A program made the translations under genes and the position numbers. From contig NZ_LRRU01000010.1 of assembly GCF_001641615.1 (NCBI RefSeq), positions 1-64,000 on the forward strand: DNA of 64,000 nucleotides, given 5' to 3'. Positions 26,421 through 35,650 of this stretch are shown in pieces. Under the pieces are notes generated by a model. That model had not been told where the DNA came from and ran no database searches. It saw nothing but the letters and a program-made list of their open reading frames with translations. The stretch comes from Pseudoalteromonas gelatinilytica. GTDB taxonomy: Bacteria > Pseudomonadota > Gammaproteobacteria > Enterobacterales > Alteromonadaceae. Positions within the stretch are counted from its first letter, which is position 1, and each line of letters begins with the position of its first letter.

Positions 26421-27485
26421 GTGACATTGCTACTTGTTTATATGTTTGTTGCCATTGCGGTTTCGTTTTTGTGCTCAGTGATGGAAGCGGTACTGTTAAG
26501 TATTACGCCAAGTTATGTTGCGATGCTAAGAAAGCAACAACCGCAATTAGCAAAGCGGGTAGGTAAACTCAAAGACAATATAGACCAACCGTTGGCGGCA
26601 ATACTCACGTTAAATACCATAGCGCACACGGCGGGTGCCGCTGGCGTTGGCGCACAAGCTGCAGTGGTGTTTTCAGATGCTGCGGTTGGCGTAGCCTCCG
26701 CAATTATGACGTTATTGGTACTGGTGCTTTCTGAAATTATTCCTAAAACATTAGGGGCTAATTATTGGCGAGGATTAACACCCATTGTTAGTGTGAGCTT
26801 AATTTGGTTAGTGTTTATTCTAAAACCCTTTGTGTGGTTTGCTGACATTTTAACGCGCTTTTTGGGGCGTAATTACGATGAAGCCTATTATATTCGCCAA
26901 GAGATTGAAGCCATGGCTGATATTGGCACTGAATCAGGAGCCCTTGGGCAAGATGAATCTGAGATCATACGCAGCCTGCTGCATTTTCGTCATGCCAAAC
27001 TCGATACTTTAATGACACCACGTACGGTGCTTTTTAAAGTCCATAAAGATTTAACCGTAAACCAATACTTGTCGGAGCATGGTTCTTCTTCGTTCTCACG
27101 GGTATTGGTTTATGACAAAAATGGTGATGATATTATTGGCTTTGTGCATAAAAATGACATTATGCTGGCTTATCATCGTCTGGGTGAAGACTATAAAATT
27201 AGCAAGCTCGTTAAGCCTATTTACACCGTACCAGAAACCTTGCATGTGCCGACCTTACTCGAAACCTTACTGTCTGAGCGTACGCATATTTGTTTAGTCG
27301 TGGATGAATACGGTGATGTTCAAGGTATTGTCACCCTTGAAGATTTAATTGAAGCATTAATGGGGCTTGAAATTGTTGATGAGCATGATCAATCAGCCAA
27401 TATGCAAAAAGTCGCCAAACAGCGTTGGCGACAGCGTTTAGCATCGAGTAACACCATCGTCAGTGACGATAAGCGTAAACCTTAG
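26421..27485 (+). CDS. CNNM/CorC-type membrane protein (DUF21 plus CBS pair)
   Basis: This 354-aa protein has an N-terminal DUF21 transmembrane domain (about three to four membrane segments, including the VLSEIIPKTLGANYW motif) and a cytoplasmic pair of CBS domains (FRHAKLDTLMTPRTVLFKV; HICLVVDEYGDVQGIVTLED). Relatives take part in Mg2+ or cation efflux. The reading frame is open further upstream, but GTG 26421 is the likely start: AAGAGGG lies 6 bp before it and the protein then begins VTLLLVYMF as in the family. It lacks the CorC_HlyC C-terminal domain. The 3' end overlaps the convergent EAL gene by 4 bp. Confidence 0.85.
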   Translation: MTLLLVYMFVAIAVSFLCSVMEAVLLSITPSYVAMLRKQQPQLAKRVGKLKDNIDQPLAAILTLNTIAHTAGAAGVGAQAAVVFSDAAVGVASAIMTLLVLVLSEIIPKTLGANYWRGLTPIVSVSLIWLVFILKPFVWFADILTRFLGRNYDEAYYIRQEIEAMADIGTESGALGQDESEIIRSLLHFRHAKLDTLMTPRTVLFKVHKDLTVNQYLSEHGSSSFSRVLVYDKNGDDIIGFVHKNDIMLAYHRLGEDYKISKLVKPIYTVPETLHVPTLLETLLSERTHICLVVDEYGDVQGIVTLEDLIEALMGLEIVDEHDQSANMQKVAKQRWRQRLASSNTIVSDDKRKP

Positions 27486-28702
27486 CGGCGATGCCCCGCT
27501 GCGGTTTTGACCATTTGCCGCCATGAGAGTGACCAATTTAAAAAGTCTTCTTTGGCTTTTGGACGGCACAGCAAAAAGCCCTGCATTAAAATAAATTCTT
27601 TGTAGCGGTCGAGGTATTCAAGTTCTTCAACGCGTTCAATGCCTTCGGCCACAATAGCGAGATCTTCTTGTATCGCTATATTCACCAAGCTACTAACAAT
27701 CACTTGGGAAAACTGATCGGTTTCAATATTACTGATCAGGGTGCGATCGATTTTAATTTCGGTAAAGGGTAGTGTTTTTAGCTGCTGAACATTAGTAAAG
27801 CCAGTGCCAAAATCATCTAGTGAAATACCAAAACCGCGCATTCGTAAGCGGTTGAGTGATTCAAGTTGCGATGCACTACGCAGCGCATACTGTTCGGTAA
27901 TCTCTAATATAACTTCACTAGGCGTGAGCTTGTTAAGGTGCAGTATTAAAGCCAGTTTATCTGGACAACTTAAGTCCTCAAGCTGCGAGGGAGATAAGTT
28001 AAATGCGAGCTTTAAGTTAGGATCAAACTGCTCTTTAATTTCTGCAAAATCGTTAGTGGCCTTTTCAAATAATTGGAAAGTAATAAGGTTTATTAAATCT
28101 AGGTCTTCAGCAATACAAATAAAGCGATCAGGTAAAATTATTTCGTCTTCTTGGCTTGTGTTGATGCGGGCAAGTACCTCAATGCTTTCAACCCGATTAT
28201 CATGGCGATTTATCTTAGGTTGATAAAACGGAATAATCTCATTATGACTGATGGCATGTAGTAACAATGACTCAGAAATAGGGGTTTTTGTACGCTCAAC
28301 ATGAATAGCAAAGTGCTCAAGCTTTTGCAGTAGTAAGTACACTTGATTAAGTTGCACTGGTTTAGTGACGTTACCAATTAAGTGAGCGTTATGCTTACGA
28401 GCAAGGTCTGCTGCAAGGTCAATGACTTTAGGGTCCATCTCAGAAATTATGGCAATTGCACCTTGGTATTTCATGGCGCCTAAGTGACGAATAAGCTCCA
28501 TGCCATCCATATCTGGCATATTGAGATCGGTAAAAATGGCATCAAAAAAGCGAGGGGCTTTTTTAACTTTTTCTAAGGCTTCTTCTGCACTTAGGCAGGT
28601 TGTAATGTGTGGAACCTCAAGCTCATTCAAGATGGCATGCATAACAATCAGGATAGCTTTTGAGTCATCCACTACGAGTATGTGTCTATTTGACTTAACC
28701 AT
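27482..28702 (-). CDS. Response regulator with EAL phosphodiesterase domain
   Basis: This 406-aa protein combines an N-terminal receiver (VVDDSKA; phospho-acceptor in IFTDLNMPDMDG; Lys in VTKPV) with a C-terminal EAL domain predicted to hydrolyse cyclic-di-GMP. Most catalytic motifs are intact: FNLSPSQL, EITE, DDFGTGF, EIKIDR and AEGIE. The signature itself reads EVL (IEVLARI) rather than EAL; the Glu is kept. Layout resembles RocR/VieA-type regulators. ATG 28702 is chosen because AAGGAG lies 5 bp upstream. No partner kinase is adjacent. Confidence 0.9.
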   Translation of the reverse strand: MVKSNRHILVVDDSKAILIVMHAILNELEVPHITTCLSAEEALEKVKKAPRFFDAIFTDLNMPDMDGMELIRHLGAMKYQGAIAIISEMDPKVIDLAADLARKHNAHLIGNVTKPVQLNQVYLLLQKLEHFAIHVERTKTPISESLLLHAISHNEIIPFYQPKINRHDNRVESIEVLARINTSQEDEIILPDRFICIAEDLDLINLITFQLFEKATNDFAEIKEQFDPNLKLAFNLSPSQLEDLSCPDKLALILHLNKLTPSEVILEITEQYALRSASQLESLNRLRMRGFGISLDDFGTGFTNVQQLKTLPFTEIKIDRTLISNIETDQFSQVIVSSLVNIAIQEDLAIVAEGIERVEELEYLDRYKEFILMQGFLLCRPKAKEDFLNWSLSWRQMVKTAAGHRR

Positions 28703-28877
28703 ATTCACTCCTTGAACAAGAACGCTATAGTTAAAAGTAGTAGATAAACCCTATTTAGTCATGTTTTTTGCTTGTTTTATAGTGCGAAAAATACACAGTC
28801 TTGTACCTAAAGGAAATTCGTAATTTTGCAAGGTCTCAGTATAATAGCCGCACTTTTTATTCGTATTTATAAGAACT

Positions 28878-29894
28878 ATGGTCAGACTTCAGCTGAGTCT
28901 CGCAGACGAAACCTTTATTTTGCATTTAAATGGCTCACAGTTAATTCAGCTTTTTCATCATCAACAAGCAATTGCTTTCGATAACCCAGAGCCAGAACTT
29001 TATGAATTTGATTTTCAGGGGCAACGCATTGGTCTTGATACCAGCAAAGTGCACGAAAAAAGCTTAGCCATTTTTGTTAATCAGCAGCAGGTGAGCCAGC
29101 TTGCTTTACCGGAGTTACAAGAAGCCGAACCCAAACGCGGCATTATTGGTTTGCTGGCACTGGGCTTTAAATTATTTAAAAGTGCAAAAGTAGTTAAAGC
29201 GGCTTTAGCGGGTGCTTCGGTGGCAGGCTATGCTTGGTTATTTTCTATTGAATTTGCCTTGATGCTAATTGCTTGCTTGGTGGTGCATGAATATGGTCAT
29301 GTACGTGCGATGAAATACTTCGGCATTAAAACTAAAGGTATTTACCTTATTCCCTTTGTCGGTGGTTTGGCTGTTTCCGATGATAAAATTACCACGCGAT
29401 GGCAAGACGTAGTGATCTCACTCATGGGGCCTGCTTTTGGCTTGATTACCTCAGTACTGGGAGTCGTGCTTTACTACGCCACTGAAATGGAAATATTCGC
29501 TGGTGTGGCAGTACTCAGTGCACTCCTAAACCTCTTTAACTTGTTACCTATTTTGCCCTTAGATGGCGGCCATGTACTTAAAAGTATAAGTTTTTCTATG
29601 CGGTCATGGATAGGTCTAAGTGTGTGTTTATTAGGTGTGTTATTTGGCTTGTGGCTGAGTTATACCTTTGGCTTGATGCTACTGGTGTTCTTCTTATTTG
29701 TAGGGGCTCTTGAAATTATCTTTGAATGGCGCGGACGTCACTATTCACATCTCATTCCTCTTGATACATACGGGCAAGGCTTTTCAGCTGTAATGTACGC
29801 ACTGGTTGTTGCAGGTCATGTCGCGGTAATGATGCACTTTGCCGATTCAGAAAGCGCAATCCTAAGCTTACCAATGAAGATTCTAGCAAGTTAA
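28878..29894 (+). CDS. Site-2 protease family (M50) membrane metalloprotease
   Basis: This 338-aa protein has a soluble N-terminal ~85 residues, then several membrane segments. The zinc motif HEYGH (in CLVVHEYGHVRAM) and the second motif LPLDGGHVL are both present, as required for an intramembrane zinc metalloprotease. No PDZ domain is visible, so it is nearer to the compact Rip/SpoIVFB-like proteins than to RseP. Substrate unknown. A TATAAT at about 28840 lies upstream. Confidence 0.85.
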   Translation: MVRLQLSLADETFILHLNGSQLIQLFHHQQAIAFDNPEPELYEFDFQGQRIGLDTSKVHEKSLAIFVNQQQVSQLALPELQEAEPKRGIIGLLALGFKLFKSAKVVKAALAGASVAGYAWLFSIEFALMLIACLVVHEYGHVRAMKYFGIKTKGIYLIPFVGGLAVSDDKITTRWQDVVISLMGPAFGLITSVLGVVLYYATEMEIFAGVAVLSALLNLFNLLPILPLDGGHVLKSISFSMRSWIGLSVCLLGVLFGLWLSYTFGLMLLVFFLFVGALEIIFEWRGRHYSHLIPLDTYGQGFSAVMYALVVAGHVAVMMHFADSESAILSLPMKILAS

Positions 29895-30018
29895 ATAATG
29901 CTTAAGATTAAGCCGGTATTTTTGTTTAGGCACTAATCAATTCTTACTTGTAATTGCCCTAAGCTACACACTCAAAAATTTGTTAAACTCATGGTTGGAT
30001 TATTTACTTAAAGCAATC

Positions 30019-31434
30019 ATGAGTCGCAAAATTACCCCCGTTATTCTTGCTGGTGGCATAGGTTCTCGTTTATGGCCTTTGTCGCGTAAAGCGATGCCTA
30101 AGCAATTTTTATCTTTGCTTAGCGAAAAGTCACTCTTACAGAGCACGCTTTTACGTGTCGCTGACTCGCGATTTAATGCGCCGATTTTAGTTTGTAATGA
30201 AGAACATCGTTTTATTGCTAAAGCGCAAATTGCAGAAATCACTGATAGCTTTACGTTGCTTCTTGAGCCCGAAGGTAAAAATACTGCACCGGCGATTGCG
30301 TTAGCGGCTGAATTTGCATTGCAAAATGGCCTAACGGATCCCTTACTGGTGATGCCTGCTGATCACCACATTAGTGACTTTGAGAAGCTTATTGCCTGCT
30401 TAGATAATGCTATAGCACTTTGTCAGCAACAACAGTTAGTGACTTTTGCTATTACTCCCACAGAGCCTCATACCGGCTATGGGTATATTCGCCAAGGAGA
30501 GCCGTTAGCCCATAAAGGCTGCTTTAAGGTGGCTGAATTCAAAGAAAAACCAGCACTGCAATTAGCCAAAAAGTACCTTGCCAGTGGTGACTATAGCTGG
30601 AATAGTGGCATGTTTTTATTTCTGCCAGATGTGTATTTAAGCGAGCTTACTCGCTTTGCACCAAAGATTGCTGACAGTGTCGCCAAAGCTGCAAGTTTCA
30701 CTGCAGATTTAGGTTTTCAACGGCCTGTTACTAATTCGCTCGCAGCATGCCCCAGTGATTCTATTGATTATGCTATTTTGGAACGTAGCGCTAACGTTGC
30801 TGTTATCCCTGTTGATTTAAATTGGAGTGACGTAGGTAGTTTTTCAGCGCTGTCGAAAATCGCTGAAAAAGACCACCATGGTAACTATTTAGCCTCGCAA
30901 GGAGTGAGTTTAGATAGCGAAAATAATCTACTTATTAGCGAAGCTGATCACACCATTGCGGCGCTCGGTGTGAGTAATCAAGCCATTATACATACTCATG
31001 ATGCCACCTTAGTGGCAGATAAAAGTGCACTCGATAAGCTCCCTGATTTACTTAAACAGCTTGCTTTGGTTGATAGTGACAAATTGACCCATCACCAAGC
31101 GGTATTTAGGCCTTGGGGTAACTACCGAACTTTAATTGAAAGCACCGGCTTTAAGGTGAAAAAAATAATTGTAAACCGTGGTGCAAAACTCTCAACTCAG
31201 CGCCATCAACATCGTGCAGAACATTGGGTCGTCGTATCAGGAGTCGCAAATGTCCGAGTTGGCGATAACGAATTTGAATTAACAGCTGACCAATCTTGTT
31301 ATATTGCGGCAAAGCAATTACATAGCCTTGCTAATCAACAAAACACACCGCTGATCGTTATTGAAGTACAAACCGGTGCGATACTAGATGAAAGCGACAT
31401 CGAGCGTTTTGATGATAGGTATGGCAGAGACTAG
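30019..31434 (+). CDS. manC: Mannose-1-phosphate guanylyltransferase/mannose-6-phosphate isomerase
   Basis: This 471-aa bifunctional enzyme makes GDP-mannose precursors for surface polysaccharides. The N-terminal nucleotidyltransferase has PVILAGGIGSRLWPLSR, the FVEKP-like EFKEKP and a WNSGMFLF motif. The C-terminal cupin isomerase domain has FRPWGNYRTL, STQRHQHRAEHWVVVSG and IEVQTG. The ATG at 30019 gives the canonical SRKITPVILAGG start; an upstream TTG in frame is unlikely. No other capsule genes are beside it. Confidence 0.93.
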   Translation: MSRKITPVILAGGIGSRLWPLSRKAMPKQFLSLLSEKSLLQSTLLRVADSRFNAPILVCNEEHRFIAKAQIAEITDSFTLLLEPEGKNTAPAIALAAEFALQNGLTDPLLVMPADHHISDFEKLIACLDNAIALCQQQQLVTFAITPTEPHTGYGYIRQGEPLAHKGCFKVAEFKEKPALQLAKKYLASGDYSWNSGMFLFLPDVYLSELTRFAPKIADSVAKAASFTADLGFQRPVTNSLAACPSDSIDYAILERSANVAVIPVDLNWSDVGSFSALSKIAEKDHHGNYLASQGVSLDSENNLLISEADHTIAALGVSNQAIIHTHDATLVADKSALDKLPDLLKQLALVDSDKLTHHQAVFRPWGNYRTLIESTGFKVKKIIVNRGAKLSTQRHQHRAEHWVVVSGVANVRVGDNEFELTADQSCYIAAKQLHSLANQQNTPLIVIEVQTGAILDESDIERFDDRYGRD

Positions 31435-31537
31435 CTGGAAGCTCTGAGCCATAAGTTTTAAGTAGATTAAGCGGGTTGTTTTCTTTCTGTTCACAGGAAC
31501 TAATTGTTGCTTGAGGGTAAACTGGATTTAGTGTGTC

Positions 31538-31593
31538 CTAGCACCTAGCACCTAGCACCTAGCACCTAGCACCTAGCACCTAGCACCTAGCAC
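31538..31593 (+). repeat. Heptamer tandem repeat CTAGCAC x 8
   Basis: Eight perfect 7-bp units end six bases from the stop codon of the minus-strand gene that follows. The same unit occurs at 12241-12254. No hairpin is formed by the array itself. Confidence 0.97.
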
Positions 31594-31599
31594 CTTCTA

Positions 31600-32484
31600 T
31601 CATTTCCCCAATGCTTTATCTAGCTCTTCTCTAAGGCGTGGGCCCTTTAGGTTTTCAGCCATGATTTCGGCAACTTTTGCATTGCTACTATTTTCAAGAG
31701 CGGTAATGCGTTCTGCTAAATCACTGGCATAACTGTTGTTGCCGTCTCTTGTGGCACGGAAAAATTGGCCGATGAGGGCTGTGGCAGAAATATTGCGAAC
31801 ATAGTCATTATCGTCAGTTTGTAACAGCTTTTGGAAATGCTCAGCGAGCTTAGGTGAGACGTTATTTTGGCGAGATAAATTCTCTAATGTACTGACACGA
31901 ATCTTAGGATCATTAGTGTATTCGCTAATGCTTATCATGGCATCGATTACTGCATTTGCTTGGCTGTCGTCCAAGTCGCGTCTGAGCATGCTTAGGGTCA
32001 TTTTTAGTTGCCCGTAGGCTGCTAAGCGCTCATTTTCTGATTTGCTCAAATTGAGTAAGGTAGCAAGTGCTTCATTTATTGAGCTGTCGGCATATTGTGG
32101 GTCTGCTTTGATGCGTTCTCGGTAGTCATCAGGTAAATTACTTAGCCAGCCAAGCGCCGGATTTCTCTTCTCAATTTCGGCACGTCGCTCGTTTTCTTGC
32201 TTTTCTATCGCTTGTTCAACTAATGTTGCTAGCAGTTCGGGATCAATGGCTGGCGCTTGATTTTCAAGCTCATGAATGCGTGTTTCGAGATCTAAAATAT
32301 AGCCATGTAAGGCGACTAGGTTTTCTCTATCTTGTTCTGGAATGGCCAGCTTTTTTAAGGTGGGTTTTGCCTGCTGAATCGCGACAGGCTTGTCCGTCGA
32401 GATTGATTTTGTGTGGCTATAAATAGATAAGCCCAGTGCAATGCTTGCAAATGCCAGCGCAGTATTCCCTTGCCAAGTTGACAT
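31600..32484 (-). CDS. Membrane-anchored protein of unknown function, helical
   Basis: This 294-aa protein has one N-terminal hydrophobic segment (about 9-23, TALAFASIALGLSIY). A coiled-coil region follows (ENLVALHGYILDLETRIHELENQ, continuing to ~110), then an all-helical C-terminal half with HEAT-like regularity (STLENLSRQNNVSPKLAEHF; VRNISATALIGQFF). It is probably anchored in the inner membrane with the bulk in the periplasm. I do not recognise the family. It sits alone between manC and the dipeptidase gene. Confidence 0.65.
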   Translation of the reverse strand: MSTWQGNTALAFASIALGLSIYSHTKSISTDKPVAIQQAKPTLKKLAIPEQDRENLVALHGYILDLETRIHELENQAPAIDPELLATLVEQAIEKQENERRAEIEKRNPALGWLSNLPDDYRERIKADPQYADSSINEALATLLNLSKSENERLAAYGQLKMTLSMLRRDLDDSQANAVIDAMISISEYTNDPKIRVSTLENLSRQNNVSPKLAEHFQKLLQTDDNDYVRNISATALIGQFFRATRDGNNSYASDLAERITALENSSNAKVAEIMAENLKGPRLREELDKALGK

Positions 32485-32567
32485 ATCACATCATCCAAGT
32501 TGCTTTGTAATATCAGCAGATTAAAACAAGCCATTTGTATTATCAATTACTTATGATGATAAAAACA

Positions 32568-32596
32568 AAAAGCGCAGCTAGTTAGCTGCGCTTTTA
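32568..32596 (-). terminator. Intrinsic terminator of the M19 dipeptidase gene
   Basis: AAAAGCGCAGCTA pairs with TAGCTGCGCTTTT in a near-perfect palindrome; on the minus strand it is followed by a T-rich run. It may also work in the other direction. Confidence 0.8.
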
Positions 32597-32613
32597 AAGA
32601 GAGTTTATGTCGA

Positions 32614-33807
32614 TTAATGGGCTTTTGCGTATGCTTCAGCTTGTTGCCATACACGAAGCATATTGCCACTTAAAATCTTTTTAATGTCTTTATCGCTATA
32701 CCCACGGTCCATTAGACCTTGCACTAGGTTAGGATAGCTAGATACATCTTTTAAGCCAGTAGGTAGAGAGTCGCCGACACCATCGTAATCTGAGCCAATG
32801 CCCACATAATCGATGCCAATTAGCTCAACGACATGATCGATGTGATCAAGTACTTGTTCTAAGCTTGCAAATGGAAACGGGTTTTTAGCGCGATAAGCAG
32901 CATCAAAATCTTTACTTAGCTTAGTACCGTCTTTTTTCTTTTCAGCCTTTGCTGATTTAAGTTGATCGTACCAAGAGCCTGCTTGAGCTGTAACAAAGCT
33001 TGAACCGAAGTTAATTTGAATAACACCACCATTCTTTTTAAGCGCTAACAGCATATCGTCGTTCATATTACGCTCAAAGCCTGGGGTGTATTTACGCAGT
33101 GATGAGTGTGAAGCAATCACAGGTACTTTTGAAATTTCCATCACTTGATAAAACGCATCATCAGAAATATGCGATACATCAACCAGCATACCAATGTTAT
33201 TCATTTCTTTTACCAGCTCTTTACCAAATGGGCTCAGGCCTTTCCACTTACGACGAATATCATAAGATGAATCAGAAATGTGGTTACTCTGCGAGTGGGC
33301 TAAAGTGATGTAACGTACGCCACGCTCATAAAAATGCTTAAGGTTCTTAATGTCGCCTTCGATAGGTGAGCCGTTTTCCATACCCATAGCAATCGACATT
33401 TTGCCTTGTTTAAACTGCGCTTTAATATCAGCAGTAGAGTCTGCAATAGCGAACTTATCTGGCGCGCGTTGCACAATCGCTTCCATCGAGTCGATCAGCT
33501 GATTTGCTAATTGGTAGCTTTTACCTTTGCCTTCAAATTCTAGGTTTGCAGGAATATAAATTGACATGAAAGGGGCATTCAAACCACCTTGCACAGCACG
33601 CGGGTAATCGAAATCACCGTCGCTTGTGGCTTTTGTTACGTCAGCCCACTTGTTATGAATACGATAAGGCACATCGATATGGGTATCGATTAAAATAGTG
33701 TCTTTTGCCAGTTTAATGGCTTTATCTGATGCAGTAACCTGATCTGCGCTTGCTTGGCCAATCAAGGCCAAAGAAACAGCGGCAACCAATGAGCTTAGTT
33801 TTTTCAT
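32614..33807 (-). CDS. Exported membrane dipeptidase (peptidase family M19)
   Basis: This 397-aa zinc dipeptidase has a signal peptide (~1-21, ending GQASA). M19 landmarks are seen: DTHIDVPYR (metal HxD), GMENGSPI, RYITLAHSQSN, LVDVSHISDDAF, VIASHSS and GIGSDYDG. It likely hydrolyses dipeptides, including D-amino acid-containing ones, in the periplasm or attached to the envelope. It is monocistronic with its own terminator. Confidence 0.9.
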   Translation of the reverse strand: MKKLSSLVAAVSLALIGQASADQVTASDKAIKLAKDTILIDTHIDVPYRIHNKWADVTKATSDGDFDYPRAVQGGLNAPFMSIYIPANLEFEGKGKSYQLANQLIDSMEAIVQRAPDKFAIADSTADIKAQFKQGKMSIAMGMENGSPIEGDIKNLKHFYERGVRYITLAHSQSNHISDSSYDIRRKWKGLSPFGKELVKEMNNIGMLVDVSHISDDAFYQVMEISKVPVIASHSSLRKYTPGFERNMNDDMLLALKKNGGVIQINFGSSFVTAQAGSWYDQLKSAKAEKKKDGTKLSKDFDAAYRAKNPFPFASLEQVLDHIDHVVELIGIDYVGIGSDYDGVGDSLPTGLKDVSSYPNLVQGLMDRGYSDKDIKKILSGNMLRVWQQAEAYAKAH

Positions 33808-33866
33808 TTTTAATGGCTCTTTAAGTTAAAAAGCCATTGTGAAGGGATACGGTTTAACTTACAAGT

Positions 33867-34124
33867 TTAGTCGTTAAACGACGCTTGGTACTCTGGATCT
33901 GCCTGCAAGGCAATGAATTCAGCCTTTGAGATAATAGTCACTGATTCATGTAACTCAGAAAAAAACACCATGGCTTCACCACTTTTAAGCTGTTGATGAA
34001 CCTGCGCTACTTTGCTTTCAATACTAAACTCTTGTTCGCCGTAATCAGTGCCTTCACGTAACACATAACTTTCGATTAAATTATACAGAGTCTCTTTATC
34101 TAGGCGGTCGTGAGGAATGATCAT
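33867..34124 (-). CDS. yheU: YheU family protein (UPF0270)
   Basis: This 85-aa protein matches UPF0270/Yhe[21 protein letters not shown], then [26 protein letters not shown] and the SELHESVTI segment. It overlaps yheT by 4 bp, the same order as in enterobacteria. Molecular function is unknown. It is slightly longer than the E. coli protein because of an acidic C-terminal tail. Confidence 0.9.
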   Translation of the reverse strand: MIIPHDRLDKETLYNLIESYVLREGTDYGEQEFSIESKVAQVHQQLKSGEAMVFFSELHESVTIISKAEFIALQADPEYQASFND

Positions 34125-35110
34125 AGCTGCTCTTTTTTAACTAATTGTTGAAAATACTCAGGCACAATTCGTTCAAGCCAATACTCGGGTTTAAAAGGGT
34201 TTTTACCGCAAATAAAGCCGACATGGCCACCTTGTTCTGAGATGCGCAGCGTAACATGTTCACTGACATCTCCGCTATCTGGCACGGCTTTTATTGATAA
34301 CATTGGGTCATCTTTGGCGTGCACAATCAGTGTAGGTGTTGCAATGCTTTTTAAAAACGGCTTAGCACTCGCTTGTTGATAATAATCTTCAGCGCCCGCA
34401 AAGCCATGCAATGGTGCCGTGAGCATATTATCGAATTGCCATAAGTCATCAATCGCCATAAGTTTTTCTGGCGTTAGGCTAATTTGTTGTTCGATTTGTG
34501 GCAGCTTTCTTTGCATCGACTTTTTCATCCGGTCGAGCAAATATTTTTGATAAATTTTACCCAAGCTTTTACGAATAACTTCGCAAGATGAAGATAAATC
34601 AAACGGTGCAGATACAACGGCAGCACCTGTTAAGTTCGATTTAGCACCTTGCTCACCTAAATACTTTGCCAGCACATTACCACCTAATGAAAAGCCCACT
34701 GCAAATAACGGGCGTTTTGGAAACTTGATCTTAAGATGGTTGATGAAAAAACGCAGATCTTCAGTTTCACCGCTGTGATAAGCACGTGCCAAACGGTTAA
34801 CTTCGCGAGAGCAGTTTCGAAAATGCATTAAGACCACAGCAAAGCCTTGCTGCTTAAGTTTTTTCATCATGCCTTTAGCATAAAAGCTATTTATGTTGCC
34901 TTCTAAGCCATGCAATACAATAGCGAGGGGGGCTTGTTCGTTATGAGGTGTTGCCCAAGCCAGTTCTAAAAAGTCACCATCAGGAGTATCGATTGTCGAT
35001 AAGTCGTAGCGGGTATTATGAAAAGGGCGAAAAAAGCGCGGCATTATGGTTTGTAAATGGCGATTGCGCATCCACCACGCAGGCTTAAACTCAGGTAACA
35101 TAGCTGACAC
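34121..35110 (-). CDS. yheT: Alpha/beta hydrolase YheT
   Basis: This 329-aa hydrolase of the YheT/ABHD1-3 family has nucleophile elbow AVGFSLGGN, acid in HAKDDPML and His in EQGGHVGFI. The N-terminal [20 protein letters not shown] is typical of the family. It is a probable esterase or lipase with unknown substrate. It is translationally coupled to yheU. Confidence 0.9.
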   Translation of the reverse strand: MSAMLPEFKPAWWMRNRHLQTIMPRFFRPFHNTRYDLSTIDTPDGDFLELAWATPHNEQAPLAIVLHGLEGNINSFYAKGMMKKLKQQGFAVVLMHFRNCSREVNRLARAYHSGETEDLRFFINHLKIKFPKRPLFAVGFSLGGNVLAKYLGEQGAKSNLTGAAVVSAPFDLSSSCEVIRKSLGKIYQKYLLDRMKKSMQRKLPQIEQQISLTPEKLMAIDDLWQFDNMLTAPLHGFAGAEDYYQQASAKPFLKSIATPTLIVHAKDDPMLSIKAVPDSGDVSEHVTLRISEQGGHVGFICGKNPFKPEYWLERIVPEYFQQLVKKEQL

Positions 35111-35186
35111 TTTCGAAACAAAATAAGCGCCTATTGTAGCAAGTTTTTGCTTTTTGAGAACCGCTACAAGATTTTAGCTGAATGTA

Positions 35187-35225
35187 AATAAAAAGCCCCT
35201 AAACAATAAATTGGATAGGGGCTTT
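35187..35225 (-). terminator. Terminator of the 46-aa membrane protein gene
   Basis: On the minus strand AAAGCCCCT and AGGGGCTTT form a 9-bp stem with a ~16-nt loop, followed by T-rich sequence. It lies just after the small gene's stop codon. Confidence 0.75.
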
Positions 35226-35243
35226 GTGCGTCGTGCTTAATTC

Positions 35244-35384
35244 TTATTTAGGAACTTCTGCGTCGTGAATTTTCTTAATAAAGAAACCAACGTAGAAAAG
35301 GCATAAAACGATAACAACTGCCAAAATGCCGAATGACATAAATAAAACTGGGTCGCTAAAAAAATCTCTGAAGAATACGTTCAT
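35244..35384 (-). CDS. 46-aa single-pass membrane microprotein (DUF3149-like)
   Basis: This short ORF codes for 46 residues starting MNVFFRDFFSDP, with one strong membrane segment (about 13-36, VLFMSFGILAVVIVLCLFYV) and a charged C-terminus KKIHDAEVPK. A perfect AGGAGG lies 7 bp before the ATG and a terminator follows the stop, so it is very likely translated. Composition and layout resemble the DUF3149 family of tiny membrane proteins, whose function is unknown. The upstream region has an FNR-type promoter (35413-35454), pointing to oxygen-limited expression. Confidence 0.8.
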   Translation of the reverse strand: MNVFFRDFFSDPVLFMSFGILAVVIVLCLFYVGFFIKKIHDAEVPK

Positions 35385-35412
35385 GGTTGTGCCTCCTAAT
35401 GTCTATGGGTTA

Positions 35413-35454
35413 ATCATAGGCTGGCTTGAGGACGGCTGATATGATCCAGATCAA
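35413..35454 (-). promoter_or_regulatory. FNR-type class II promoter of the 46-aa protein gene
   Basis: On the minus strand a -10 TATGAT (35413-35418) predicts a start near 35406. An FNR-like palindrome ATGAT-CCAG-ATCAA (35441-35454, one mismatch to TTGAT-N4-ATCAA) is centred exactly 41.5 bp upstream, the standard class II activator position. No good -35 is seen, as expected for an activated promoter. Confidence 0.65.
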
Positions 35455-35490
35455 GCAATTTTCCTGATGCTAAATAAGCCGATTTAATAG

Positions 35491-35504
35491 TTGATTTGGA
35501 TCAA
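35491..35504. promoter_or_regulatory. Perfect FNR box
   Basis: TTGATTTGGATCAA matches the FNR/Anr/EtrA consensus TTGAT-N4-ATCAA without mismatch. Its centre is 50 bp from the first site, i.e. -91.5 for the small gene, and about 150 bp upstream of the BLUF start codon, so it might serve either direction. Confidence 0.7.
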
Positions 35505-35650
35505 GTTTATTAGGGCAGTTCAAATTTTTAAGCAGAGCGAGAGGGGGGTCTTGGTAAAAGTCAGTATTTAGCCTGCGCTAAGCGCTAACTCTTTTTGCTA
35601 AACATGTCATCTGTACTATCTTTTCTAAATCCAACTTGCAGGAGAGTAAG

